DNA of 64,000 bases from Macrocybe gigantea (taxonomy: Eukaryota > Basidiomycota > Agaricomycetes > Agaricales > Callistosporiaceae): contig SJRY01000077.1 in assembly GCA_011319805.1 (NCBI GenBank), positions 186,001 to 250,000 of the forward strand, in the 5' to 3' direction. Position 1 is the first letter of the stretch. Every line of letters starts with the position of its first letter. Below are positions 1 to 11,728 of the stretch, piece after piece. The notes beneath the pieces were generated by a model that did not search any database, was not told the DNA's origin, and was given only the letters and a program-made list of their open reading frames with translations. The translations under genes and the position numbers were made by a program.

Positions 1-2705
1 GACCCAAGTCCTGCTTTTGTCCCCGCCCTTTCTATTACTATGCATCGTCGTCTTTCTACCCTTGTGAAGAGCGTCCGCGATGAATCGGTTGACACCGAGT
101 CCAATGATTCTACTGTCATCGCTGAGGAGCCTCTACCGGTGCCTTCTCTTAAAGTCAAACGTCTAGACTACTATTACAGTGGATGGTCGAAGACTTGGAA
201 GTATAGGGTGTGTGCTGCCGTTCTGCCTTGCTTTGCATAGCTTTGATTCGGCGCTGCGTGCACGTAGAACATGAGTTCGAGAGTCACTGTTGAGACGATT
301 CCTATTCTGCAGAGCAGCGGCAACAACGATGCATGGAAAGACTGCAGCTTTGTGTATATTCATCTCAGAATCCCACTAAATCTGCAATGAAACCTTACTA
401 CCGTTACATCCCAGCCTGGTCCGCACGATTCCCAGAGAAGAGAACCGTGAGCCGACATTCAAACTTGTCGTCAAGAGTGAATACATCTTGAAGGCTTGCA
501 AGGACGTTATCCATTCATGGCCTGGGGTTTCCTGGATTGCTAGTCCTCTTGAGGTACTTTTAATTTGCATCACACAGTGCAGCAGCTGATCGTAGATTTT
601 CCTATCTATCTGTAAAGCTCGATCCGGAGATGTTCATTACCTTCTTCAAAGAGTTTATAAAGTACAGAGACTCGCTCTCGGATAAGAAGCCGAGGACGGA
701 AGCCGAATCCCATATTTTATCTTCCGTCAACCTCCTCATCTCTTCCCTCTCTGTGGACTACCGTTCAACCTTGGCCACCCTTGACAATCTCCTTGCCCAT
801 GGCGAAATCACGTTCGACCTTCTCTATGCTATTCTTATTCCCAGGACATTGTTCGTCACCCGCTGCGCTGTGACTGGTCAACCAAGGGTCTTCAAGCTGA
901 TTTCTTTCCAACGCACGGCGTATGATGGGAAAATAGTCTATCTACTCAACTGCGAGAGCATAGACCTCGTTGATAGCATCATAGGAAATGAAATCAGTGT
1001 TGGCAGGGTGCAAGCCACTATTCTTCTGAAGTACTTCCGTGGAACGGTCAAGATTCAATCCTTGGACGCTTACCCTATCCAGTTCCACCCTGAGGAGGCA
1101 CAGCTGCGCGAATCGTTGTTGCGTCGTGGCAAGAAATGGGTTAGTCTTATAGGAATGCATCACAAGCAATTCAGCGGGATTGCTGCACTCAAGATGGGAG
1201 AGAAGCTTATGAAGCACAACGTACGGTATTCCTCTTATGCTTACGAGCGCGGCAGTTTCCCTGACCCGCTTCTTTAGGTGAAAGGCCGAATTATGGTGGA
1301 TAGAGGTCAGTCCTGTTCGTCTCCTCGTAGGCTTCATTTACTAAGTTGATGTTCAAGCCACTTTCAAGCGTTTGAATCCGACCTATCAGTTTCCACTGCC
1401 AGTTCCTTCGAATACTCACGTGAAGCAGCAACCTAACACTCAGCAACGACACATTCGCGACCCCACGCCCGGAATGGAACTTCTGCCTGTGCTGCCTCAG
1501 CCCGTAAACCCTCCGAACCAGTATGCCAATGGTAAATATAATGTAGCTCGCAAGTCAACATGTTGATAATTTGTTTTCAGTCGTCTTGGTTGAATCCCAG
1601 AAAGGGGGTGCCGCGGCCAACGACGTTCAATTGTCGGATGAAAAGCTGCTTCTGACGTCTACAGTCGTTTACGGTTTTAGTTTGTCGGACAAGATGTGGT
1701 GTGAGCGTCAAGATGTCTTTCAAATGCCATGTAGGACTGAATGGTCTACTCTAGTCGAATTTGATGTCGAACAAGTCCAAGACGTCCAATGGGACGTTGA
1801 CGCTTTCGCCAACCTTGTCCTTCCCGCTGATCGCAAGGAACCTCCTTCGTTCATTGGTCGAAGCGCATCATCGTGAACTGGGGTTCGACGACTTCATCAA
1901 AGGCAAAGGTCAGGGGCTTGTCATCAACCTTTTCGGGCCTCCTGGTGTCGGTGAGTCAATTGGAGTTATGATGAAGCAACTGGGCATTCACAGTTATCCA
2001 GGCAAGACGTTTTCCGCCGAAGCGACCAGCGAGCACGTCAGACGACCTTTGTATGTCGTTGGCGGCGGCGATCTGGGAACAACGGCCAACGAGCTCGATC
2101 ATGCACTCGAGCAAATCTTCGACGTAGCCACAACTTGGAAGGCCATCGTTTTAATAGACGAGGCAAGACATCAAAACGATAGGATTAGAATTTCCCGCAG
2201 GAGCTGATAAGGTCGTTGTATAGGCTGACGTCTTCCTCGAACAACGTTCACTTCATGACCTTAAACGAAATGCCATGGTCGCTGTCTTGTAGGGCACTAC
2301 GCTGTTTGATATCCGTTGAACTGATGGTCAATCCTCAGCCTTCGTCACGTCGAATATTACCGAGGCATTCTATTTATGACCACGAACCGCGTGAAAGCGT
2401 TTGACGAGGCCTTCCTTTCGCGGATTCATGTCGCGCTCCACTTTCACGAACTGTCCCAAACTTCAAAAGAGCAAGTTTGGGCGGCTTTCCTCGCCAAAAT
2501 CGGCGCTACCGATGATGTCACGCCCGATGAAGTCAAAGCGCTTGCGTCGCGCAACATCAATGGTCGGCAGATCAAAAATGCTGTCCGGACGGCGCACTCT
2601 TTGGCCGTCAGCCGGGAAGAGAAGCTTGGGTATCAACATCTCTTGGAGACGCTTGACGCGATGGCGGAATTCACGAACGAATTTGAAGTGATGAGAGCGA
2701 AATAG
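1..2705 (+). CDS. Fungal AAA+ ATPase (DUF7025 + AAA core), 5' partial, one apparent frameshift
   Basis: Ten introns can be placed: 208-267, 354-414, 554-617, 1221-1277, 1306-1357, 1532-1580, 1701-1754, 1951-2001, 2163-2223 and 2289-2338. Splicing gives at least 714 residues. The frame is open to base 1, so the ATG at 40 may be internal and the true start may lie outside the window. The N-terminal half (618-1531) matches the DUF7025 region of fungal AAA proteins (FRGTVKIQSLDAYP, GKKWVSLIG). The core has Walker A GPPGVGKT, formed by joining exons across intron 1951-2001, Walker B IVLIDEADVF (about 2142-2235), and sensor/arginine-finger stretch TTNRVKAFDEAFLSRIHV. Intron 2163-2223 is GC-AG. The reading frame breaks once: one extra C at 1841-1842 between ADRKE and LLRSLVEAHHRELG. 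Everything after the break is well conserved, so an assembly indel is as likely as a pseudogene. The family is a presumed ATP-driven remodeller; its substrate is unknown. Confidence 0.86.
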
Positions 2706-2930
2706 AGCAAACAACTTGAACTACGCTTTGTGTTTTCTTTCCTTGTAATCTTGACTGTGTAACTCTCTTAGATGAATGTGTATGAATACCCCCAGAATGA
2801 ACTACGCCGGGTGCAGGATTAATATTCGCTTTCGTTCCGATTCAGTCTGATCGAATGTCCGTCTCCTTTAGAAATGACCCTAGAAGGTAACGATTAGGAA
2901 ACAATTTTATACATAAACTCTTGTTGAATA
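2706..2930. other. Intergenic, 3' flank of AAA gene
   Basis: No gene seen. It holds the 3' UTR of the ATPase gene and the left flank of the MITE. Confidence 0.5.
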
Positions 2931-3281
2931 TACTGTAGTTGGATGTATGGAGGCAACGGTGACGGGTAACGGTAGCCCCGTTGCGTTGCCAAAATACGGT
3001 CGTGTAACGGATAACGGAAGGGCTGTTGCCTAGTAAAAAACGTGACAAGAAGTGGCCGAAAACCTGATTTTTTTTTTACCCGTACTGTAGATTTAGACGT
3101 GTCTACTCCTCTGATTACATTTCAAATTTGTTCCAACGTTGGAGCATGACCTACGGCCTGGCTGCCACCGTTGCTTAAATTGACAACAGTAACGGATCAC
3201 ACCCCGCCCGTTGCCTAACCTGGGCAAAAATTTCCTGTCACGGTCCAACCGGCCGTTGCCTCCATACATCCAGCTACAGTA
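2931..3281. mobile_element. 351-bp MITE with 29-bp terminal inverted repeats and TA target duplication
   Basis: The left end (tactgtagttggatgtatgg...) is repeated in inverted form at the right end (...ccatacatccagctacagta) over 29 bp with one mismatch. TA dinucleotides flank both sides (2929-2930 and 3282-3283), as expected for Tc1/mariner-type target duplication. The interior has no coding capacity but several GTAACGG/CCGTTGCC motifs in both orientations, so much of the element can fold back. No matching transposase is in the window; the Tc1-like element at 13.8 kb has different ends. It lies about 250 bp upstream of an F-box gene start. Confidence 0.8.
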
Positions 3282-3437
3282 TAGCACACAATGTCAACAA
3301 TGAGCAAGAGCGGACTTATTGATACTTGCGGTCACAAAGGGCCACAAGGCACACAGGTCCTGCAAGTCACGGCTGTCCATTGCAGGCAGCCTTTGTGGCC
3401 CAATGTCCCATCTTTGAGAAGAACGTGGCAGTGGGTA

Positions 3438-3445
3438 TATATAAG
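3438..3445 (+). promoter_or_regulatory. TATA box of F-box gene
   Basis: TATATAAG lies 87 bp upstream of the ATG at 3532, a normal distance for a basidiomycete core promoter. Confidence 0.45.
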
Positions 3446-3531
3446 GTGCACAACTCCGCTGTGCAACGCAAAATCACCCAATCATCTCGAAAGGCAAGTA
3501 CTGCGCTAGTGCTCGCTCGACGCGTTAGCTG

Positions 3532-4821
3532 ATGTCGGACATTCCACATCTCAGCCATATCAACATGGACCGCAGCGACGGCGCAACTCAGGCAGAGGAC
3601 CCAGAACGTGCTTGCCACATCGCGTCGCTGCCGCCCGAGCTTATGCACGAAATTGCACAGCACTTGAAGGACCCAGCGCCGGACATCCAACCGTCCTCGT
3701 CGTCGGACGGAGGCCGCCCGCGAAAGAAACGCGCGATGTCGACGGCGGCTAGCTTCATTTCTGTTTTAGCGTTTTCGCACGTCTGTCGCGCTTGGAGAGC
3801 GCTTGCGATCGCGTTGCCGGAACTGTGGACCGACGTCTACGTCAACCCGCTTCATTGCTACGATGCTGGCGCCATAACGGACATACTCTCGCGCTCGAGA
3901 GACCGACCTATTACGCTTTGCTTCGAATACCTAGATCCGTCTGTGGTTGTAGAGCAATGGCCCCTGATCAAGCTTCGTTCGCCAGCACTGTATCATTTCT
4001 TGAGGATCCTGGTCTTTGTTTGCGAGGTCATCCATCGCTGCCGGAGGATCCGCATCCTGACCAACGAGGAGAATCAAGAAATGATGTATAACATCTTTAG
4101 CCACTGTCCTGCACCAGCGTTGGAGCACCTGGAGATCTTCTGCCATCCGTCGCAAAGACCGACCGATCGTGAACGGATGGGCTACTATCAGCGGACTTGG
4201 CCTTTGTCGTTCGATCCTGCCGTTCTGCGGCACGTCTACCTGGACGGCGTGATCTGGATGCCGTTAGGCCCGCTTCTCGCTGTCGAGACGCTCGCGCTCG
4301 TCAACACAACGCCAGGCCACGCGATGATGCAGTGCTTCCGATCCGGCATGCCAGCCCTTCGGCGGCTCACCTTAAGCCGAACGAGCGTCTCGTGGCGCGC
4401 AAAGTTGCGCTGTCCCGTCCTCGAGGATCTGCGCGTGGAAGGCGGGGAAGCCTGCAGCGTCTTTAATGCAGATTTTGGCGATGCCCCGAGTCTGACGAGG
4501 GTGCAGATATCGAAAGTGTCGGACCAGCAGGACTGGAAGGACGTGATGCGAGGCTTGGGCACGCATAGACAAGCGCAGACGGGCTCGTTCAAGAACGTCA
4601 CTCGCTTGCGGATCGAAAACTGCGACCTCGGGCAACTGTCGACTTTGGAAAGCATGCGGACGTTGTCTGATGTCATGCCGAACTTGACGCACCTGGATCT
4701 CCAGGGCTGCAACGCCGGACCTATCGCAAGATTGCTGGATACGCATGCTGACATTTGTCCAATGTTAACGATGATGGTAGTAGACAGGGCTATTGTGCAC
4801 CTCAGACAACACACTCTTTGA
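3532..4821 (+). CDS. F-box protein with LRR-like C-terminal region
   Basis: Single-exon gene of 429 residues. The F-box is at about residues 31-105: LPPELMHEIAQHL, then a Ser-rich basic insertion, then FSHVCRAWRALAIALPELWTDV. The rest shows irregular leucine-rich repeats (for example LEDLRVEG, VTRLRIENCDL, LTHLDLQGC), typical of the expanded mushroom F-box family. Such proteins are expected to bind Skp1 through the F-box and present targets to SCF ubiquitin ligases; the target is unknown. The start at 3532 is the first in-frame ATG; a second Met (MDRSDG) follows 11 codons later. A TATA box is 87 bp upstream and a MITE about 250 bp upstream. No frame breaks. Confidence 0.9.
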   Translation: MSDIPHLSHINMDRSDGATQAEDPERACHIASLPPELMHEIAQHLKDPAPDIQPSSSSDGGRPRKKRAMSTAASFISVLAFSHVCRAWRALAIALPELWTDVYVNPLHCYDAGAITDILSRSRDRPITLCFEYLDPSVVVEQWPLIKLRSPALYHFLRILVFVCEVIHRCRRIRILTNEENQEMMYNIFSHCPAPALEHLEIFCHPSQRPTDRERMGYYQRTWPLSFDPAVLRHVYLDGVIWMPLGPLLAVETLALVNTTPGHAMMQCFRSGMPALRRLTLSRTSVSWRAKLRCPVLEDLRVEGGEACSVFNADFGDAPSLTRVQISKVSDQQDWKDVMRGLGTHRQAQTGSFKNVTRLRIENCDLGQLSTLESMRTLSDVMPNLTHLDLQGCNAGPIARLLDTHADICPMLTMMVVDRAIVHLRQHTL

Positions 4822-6049
4822 TACATATTAATCTACATAACCTTGAGATTTATGAAATATCGCTTGCAGGAGTTCGCAAAGCATTCGCTGTCGTTCAAAT
4901 GGAGGTGACATTCTGCAAGAAGACTGTGAGGGTCAAGGCGTGACTTGGCCCAAACAAGAGCAAAGGACACGGCAAAGAGACGAGCGAGGCAAAACTAGAT
5001 ATTCGAGGGAAGGATACACGTTGATTCGACAGCCACTCAAGTCCCAAATACAGGTGGCTTTTATACATAAAATGGTTTAGGAGAAGTTTTCAGAGAAAAC
5101 GTAAAGAACGAGTCATAGTAGATTTCTATAGGAGGAGTTTGTAAAGTAGAGAGTAATGAGCGAATCATAGTGAATTTCTATAGGAGGTAAAGAATAATAA
5201 ATGAACGAGAATATGATGAAAAATACTTATATATAGAATTTAGGGTTGTGACAAAGACAGTGACACCTATTATATTCGCCAATGGGGGATACCTCGGAAG
5301 GAACTTCAAAGTCCTGGGGTCGTCTTCTTGGCCTCTCCGAATGGAAACTCACCAGAGATACGCGACTCCTTCATTTTGACTATTGTAATCCGGCCACTCG
5401 ACGACTTTGTTCATCCTCTGACTTGGTTTGGACGAAAAGCTGTTATCGCCATGGATCTACTTACATAAACAAATGTCAATTTTCTGTTGAACAAAAAGTT
5501 TTCTGAACGACTGCTCTCCTCGCCAAGGACCTCATCCGCCAGTCTTCGCCTGTTTTTATTGCTGAAGAATCACTAGCGAATATCCCTCAACGTAGTGTCA
5601 ACAGCTGCTGTCGTAAAATTAGGTTTATCTTGGGTGGCGTGACATAGCGTGCTAGACCGACAAAAGAAAGGCAGACCAACCCGCGGCCTCGTTTCTCTCA
5701 AGGTCGACGACCAAACAATTCTCAGGCCGCTAAAGCTCCCCTCGGGCTGGACAGGCTCTTCTAGAACCCGCTAGGTCGTGGGGTGCGTGTTGCAGGTGTG
5801 TGGGACGAACCGAGTCATCAGGTGCTCTCCTACGCCGGGTTCTTCGCCGATCGAGTCCGAACGAGTGACGCTGCTGGACGGTGGCCCACTGATAATTACG
5901 GCGTGGGCCTCTTGGGTCCGTCCGTGAAGCGCAGACGCCACGCCAAACGAGCCCACATCCACATCACATTCACATCGACATAGCAGTGGCGTTCAAGCCG
6001 TTCGTTTTCTTTTTTCTTGCCTGCGCAGCGAACGAAAGCTCCAGCAGTG
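4822..6049. other. Intergenic with short degenerate direct repeats
   Basis: No gene recognised. Two degenerate copies of a motif of the form TCATAGTxxATTTCTATAGG lie about 53 bp apart near 5112 and 5166, in AT-rich sequence with repeated GTAAAG. The last part is the 5' region of the next gene. Confidence 0.4.
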
Positions 6050-8145
6050 ATGACGGAGTACGACTTCTCGCCCGAGGCGTACGAGCGGCACGTCGCGACG
6101 CAATATCGCATCCGCACGTGGGTCGACAAGACCAACGCCGTTCACAGCCTCGGTAACCCGAACACGCCAGCCACACCCGCGGAGCCGTACCTCGTCCAGC
6201 TGCGTATGGACGATGATGACGATGATAGTAGCAGCGGGAGCGGTTATCGGCAGAGACGCAGGGGGCGGGCGAGGGAGGACGAGCATGGTCGTGGAATGCG
6301 GACAGTCATGGGCATTGGGAAGACAGGAGGGGCGGGCATGAGCGGGACAGGGAGAGAAGACCGAATAAGAGAGACGGGTCCGGGAGAGGCGACGCCATCG
6401 CCATCGGGACGACGATCGCACTCACCACCGCCGCGCTCACTCGCTCTCCTCTGGTTCTTTTTCATCCCTTTCATCTCTCGTCGACCGAAACCGCTACCGA
6501 GAACGAGAGAGGGATGCTCATCGGAGATATCGTTCACAACAGGAGGCTGATCATTCGCGATCGGGGTCGCATAGGTATGATGGTGGCGCCGAGCGGCACC
6601 CTTCGCAAACGAGATCCCGCTCTCAGTCAGTCCAAGCCGGGACAGCCCGCCCGCATGCGCCGTCTCGCTCTAGGACAGCGCCACACACGACAACGGGCGA
6701 ACACCCCTCCCAATCCTCGTCGTCTTCAAAGACCCGATGGCACAGATCGTCGTCCCAGCCGCATCCCCACACACGTCCGCCCCAGGCATATGCACCACCG
6801 CAGTCACAGCGCCAGCCCGAGGCCAGACTGGGCACGAAACACTCGAGGTACCACTACTATGAGCACCCTTCCGGGTCCAGGTCGGCCGCTGTTGAACAAG
6901 GGCATCACCAGCCGCGCAAGGGCTCTACCTCCACGTCCGCATCGCAGCCACTCTCCTCACCCTGGCTGCCTCCGCCTCCACCGCAACCACAACTCCAAGC
7001 AGCGGCGATACCACTACTACCACCACCACAAGCAGGCGCCACGACAAAGCCCTCGACGCATAAGCGCAGCCACACAGCGCCCACTAACACTATGCAGTTG
7101 ACTTCCCCGTTGCATATCTTCTTCCCCGCAGCCCCGCCTGCAGCTGCTATTCCTGCTCCTGCTAATGCTGGAGTATCGGCGGGGCCGCAAAATTCGCGTT
7201 GGATGCATCACCGCCCGGCGCGCTCGCAGACCGCCCCTGCAACTGGCGCGGTGCGCCAGGAGGAACGTGCGGACGGGCTTTACCATCCAGGATCGAGGCG
7301 GTCCAGGAGCCAAGTTGTCATTCCAAACGTGAGTAACACCCTTCCATTTCTTCGACCTCATTCTTCCTCACCATTTTTTCCCTATGTCCCATTCATCATT
7401 CATCTAGCCCGCATCGTCTCAACAACATCTGAACCAGCACCAACATTCGCAGCCGCTCCTCAAGCGGCTGCTCACGCTCAACCTCGTCCATGGACACGGG
7501 CATGGGCATAGCAATAGCCAGAGCACGCCGACCACGCCGACCAAGAAGTCGAGCTCTACCCAGTCACCCTCCCAGTCCCAGTCCCAGTCCCAGTCTCAAC
7601 GCAGCACATCCTCTGCGACGCTGGCCGCCGCTCCCGACTCGTCCGCATCTACAGCTGCGCACTCCAAGTCGAGGTCAAAGTCAAAGTCCGAGTCCGAGTC
7701 AAAGTCTGAATCCAAATCGAAGAAGAAGAGGCCACCCGCTTTGCCGCTCGCGGATACGCCGAGCCCGACGCCCAGTCCGACAAAATCGAGCTTCTTCTCG
7801 ATCCCGATCCCGCTTCCCATCACCATTCCCATCCACGCGCTGCAGCATGCCTCGCCCACCAAGTCGCGCGCTGCGCATTCCGGTGCGAAGGGCAAGGACG
7901 CTGCTGGAAATGGGGATGCGAAAGAGAAGGCGAAGGAGCGCGAAGAGGATTGGGTGAAGGTGAAGCGCAGGGCCAAGTCGGCGTCTGGCTTGGAGGATGC
8001 ATATAGAGGGACAGAGAAAGAGAAGACGAGGGATAAGCCGAGGGTGCTGAGGAGGCGTTCCATTGCTGCTAGGATCAGGAATCGCACGGCGCGTTCGGCA
8101 GGTGATGCAGTCTCGCAGGAGGAGGAGCGAAGAGGAAGTAGATGA
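6050..8145 (+). CDS. Low-complexity protein, MTEYD[FY]SPEAYERH family
   Basis: I do not recognise a function. The start is the ATG at 6050 (MTEYDFSPEAYERH...RTWVDKT), nearly identical to the start of the gene at 47114, so this N-terminal block (about 35 residues) defines a family. The frame switches between 6190 and 6420, through an intron or an indel I cannot place. It then runs open as a Ser/Arg/His/Pro-rich region through about 7328. A GT-AG intron is at 7329-7407. The last exon encodes SQSQ and SKSKSE repeats, a P/T/S-rich stretch, and a basic tail (WVKVKRRAKSAS, RRRSIAARIRNRTARS). Most of the protein is probably disordered; the SR-like composition could suit RNA or chromatin association, but that is a guess. 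Confidence 0.65.
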
Positions 8146-10238
8146 GGTATCGCCTGGATCTTTTTTTTTTTTACTGCGGATATAACAACTTTTTTTTTTC
8201 CTTTTCTCCTTTTGAATGCTGTATGAGGCCTTTCTTTTCCTGTCCGTCTGCATGTAGCATACTGTACACCTCGTCACTGCCGTGTCTCTTCTAATGTTGT
8301 TTGATCATACGTAGGAACCACTATCTTCTCACTGTACATACACGCTGCGGGGCAATAATATACCCAATGTTTTCATCCTATGCCATATCTATGATCGGTG
8401 TGGCGGCCAGTCTATACAAGGTCTGCAGGCAACCGAAGGTGATAAAGCGGCGCCGTGAGTGAATCCGGGATGCACTGCTGAAGCGCTTCAGGAGACTATA
8501 GCTGTAGAGAATGCGAGGTGAGAGGGTGTCCGAAGGACATCAAAGTTCCTATCGAAATATGAACATGGCGACGCTGGAGGTTCGTGCGTAGCGGCCCCAT
8601 CGTTGTCCCGGCGTAGCGCTGTCGCCGGTTTCGTTTCTTTCTTCTGCTGCAGGGGCGACATGATCGGAGAGTGACAGTCATGTATAGGGCACTTAGCTTG
8701 ATGTGGCTGGGACAATGATTAGAGAGGACGAGGCGAAAGGAGACGGTGGCCGAAGGATGGGAAAAGTTCCGAAGGGATCAGTGCAGAACAGCCCTGTCCT
8801 TGTCCTGACGTATGACTGTAGTCGAGGTCATTTGTGTCTTGTGCGGAAGGCACGACGCGATCGGAGGATGACATCCAAGTGCAGTATTATGCAGGGAAAG
8901 TTTTGCGCCACCGGCGCATGTCCAATTGTCCAGGTGTGGTCAGAGCTTTACCTGCAGGCTATTGCGATCATGCCCCATCCCGGAGTGCGGCTTCGTGCAA
9001 CAAGCCTGCCGCGCGTCAAGAATGCTCGAGATCATTGGGAGCAGGCTACATACGTCTTTGGAAATTTTAGGTCCAGGCGGGACGGGACGAGCAGATCTCC
9101 GGGTCTCCGTCCGAGAAACGTCATCGTGCCACAGGCGAGTACAGGTTCCCGCACCAGAAATGGAGATGTGAAACGGGTCGTCGATCGTTTCATTGCCGAG
9201 CCAGAGTTGGCAGGATCGACAGGCTGTGCAGTATCACATCAAGATTAGACTTCATTGCACATGTATTCATGCACGAAGAGGGCCTAGAAGGCGTACGGGG
9301 TTAGGCAATCTCGAATTAGAGCTACCTTTGGCAAGAGTATCGGGGCCGTCGTCTCGTCGCTGTCCTGAGCTTATCCTTTGAAGTTGTTGGGAAAGACTTT
9401 GATGATACCTTAGCTTCTTGCATTGATAGTGCTCTCGGTCCCGCTGTTAATGGAAATGATGAAGCGGTCGCCAAATACCAAGAGAAGTATTTCCTATCGG
9501 GCGAAAGAACAAAAAAAAAAAGTGATCTGATAGAGAATGCAGGTGCTGTATGGCGATGCAATCCATCCTGAAGGACCTACAGGTCTTACGTGGTCGGGGA
9601 CGCTAACGGCCATCTAAGTGATGAATACCTGAAGCAGGATAGACATCATTGGAAACCTCACCGCATTCCAATCATTGTGAACGTTTACTCATGGCCTCAC
9701 AACGCCATGGGTCAATACAGTGTTGGGTTTGATGCAATCGCGAGACGACTTGGCGCCCCGAGACCGGTATGTGAGGTCGCCGGGTCATCCGATGTAAAGT
9801 AGAGAACAGACATTGATGGACGAGGCAAATCTGCGTAGACTGGACAACTACTGAGCGCTGAGCGCTCTGGCACGGCGTATGCCGAAGCATATTACTTTCA
9901 TTTTGAAATTGCACGACAAACATGCCACAGGCCAGGTCTCTTCGACACTGCTCCTCTATCAGCGCTCAAACGTTCATTGTCTGCTTTATGTTACTTTCCA
10001 GAACGTCCTCATAGTTGTGCTATGCCTTTCAGAGAAAGCGAAGAACCAGAAATAATCTCAGCAGTATGGTGCACAACGGCATGCCGAAATGAGTATCATT
10101 TTCATTCATCTGTGTTGCGCCAGAATGGAGGTAAGTCGAGACACAGGAATTTGAGTCGATGAGTTATCATATGACTTTGACTTGATCAAGGAACGCTTCC
10201 GTGGGGTCTTGGCTCGACCGATACTTCACACTACTATT
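8146..10238. other. Intergenic, no convincing gene
   Basis: Several open frames exist (the longest at 8703-9248, plus strand) but none shows a recognisable domain, and no splice-joined model improves them. T-rich runs at 8161-8200 lie just past the stop of the preceding gene. Confidence 0.35.
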
Positions 10239-11055
10239 AGGGTGTTTCAAAGTAGCCATTTTGACACCATTTTGATCCCATTTTGGGCTTCCTGCTGGAT
10301 CCCATGCTGAGAAAATGAGAACGAAAATGAGTTCTAAAATGGGCAATTTAGTCAAAATGAAAGGAAAAGCTCCTTTTGCACAAAATGACCATTTTGACAT
10401 TCCTGGCGAGTTTCCTGGCAGGGTTTGGCGGAGATTGATTGTTGCCATATAATCAATTGTAAACAACTGCAGAAAACCACCACTATCGCCATGCTGGCAT
10501 GTCATTGAGTTCATTCACACTACAAAACAGTAGCCCTGCAGTCATAAAAGTGTATAAATGCTACTTATTCAATTCTCATGCATTTAAAACATCATTGAGA
10601 GCATTCTTTGCATCTGAGTTTGTATTATTTATGAACTTGCCACTTCAATTCCCATCAGTAATTTTTGTCTTGTAGTTTGCTCATTGCCCCCCTGTCAAAC
10701 ACACAAATATATATGCTCAAAACATTGCTTCTCACTCAGTGCAGTATAGAAACTCCCATGAGGGCTGTCATCTGATATTGCTGTCTATTTGTGCTAGCAG
10801 TGACGATGGCAAGGTGGCGGGGCCTCAATTGAGGGGCTGCCGAGAAGTGCCGAGATGCTCCTGCTCACCGGGCACCCCATTTTGGATTTCATTTTGAGTG
10901 ATTTTCGAGGAGGGGGGTTTCAAAGTAGCCCATTTTTGGGCCCCTGGTGACCCCATTTTGGATTCCATTTTCAAAGATTTCGCATGAAATAAGTCAAAAT
11001 GAATGTCAACAGGGAGTCCAAAATGGACCTCAAAATGGCTACTTTGAAACACCCT
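10239..11055. mobile_element. 817-bp non-autonomous foldback DNA element with nested terminal repeat
   Basis: The left end agggtgtttcaaagtagcca (10239 on) is an exact inverted match of the right end (tggctactttgaaacaccct, to 11055); perfect identity runs about 26 bp and weaker CATTTTG-rich similarity continues inward. ATT flanks both sides (10236-10238, 11056-11058), a candidate 3-bp target duplication. A third copy of the terminal motif (gtttcaaagtagccc) starts near 10916 in the left-end orientation, so 10914-11055 forms a smaller foldback inside the larger one. Many CCATTTTGGAT/CAAAATGG subterminal motifs occur. No transposase is encoded, so it must depend on an element elsewhere. Confidence 0.75.
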
Positions 11056-11728
11056 ATTCTTATGATTCGAGAGGTTCTTCTCCCCATTCCTTCGTCGTGT
11101 CTGGGCCTGACAACCTTTACCTCACAAGGTCACTTTTCCTAGCAAGCCTATCAGAACGCAGCATGTTCGCAGTTCTACGACTTGATAAACAACTGCTCGG
11201 GAAACGTGGCGCCATCAACTTGGGTCTGATTTCCACCGCTTGCATGCAGAGGTGTGAATTAACATATACATATATGTATCCATTATAAGTAAATCCGTCC
11301 CTTCATGTACGTGCTGACGTTTATGTGACTTGACAGTTGACACTCATGATCATTGTCGACGCATTCCGACGTTCGCTTCTGTCTCCTTTCCTCGATATTC
11401 GCTAGATTTCTTTGACGGCATTCCTGTAATGTGCCATGGGGTAATCTGTCATAGCTACCAAAAGGCAGGCGAGCGAATGGAGACTGACTACATTTTCCTG
11501 TTTCTCTCGGCGCAAACGTGATCGTGACTGAGCGTTCTTTGCACATGTACCAGAAAAGTAATAATACCGAAGCCATCAGGCTTCTAGTCCTTGCGCACAG
11601 AACGGTTTCATAGATGGCAAGTGTTTGAACCTACATTATGGCCGGTCAAGGTGACAGGCAAACTTGCTCTTGATCCTGTTCATGGTCTTCCGGTGACGTA
11701 CGTTCCTTCCGTCCCTCCGTCGCTCGCC
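11056..11728. other. Intergenic, 5' region of DUF6533 gene
   Basis: No gene seen. Short open frames here have no family features. Confidence 0.35.

Noticed and set aside
6514..7101. 195-codon ORF inside the first MTEYD gene
   Set aside because: It is an out-of-frame shadow; the adjacent frame continues into the 7329-7407 intron and the last exon with consistent composition.
7560..7720. Tandem CAGTCC and AAGTC repeats as a possible satellite
   Set aside because: They are codon-level SQ and SK repeats inside a coding exon, common in disordered proteins.
8703..9248. 181-codon plus-strand ORF
   Set aside because: Composition looks random, two other overlapping frames are equally long, and no domain or splice structure was found.
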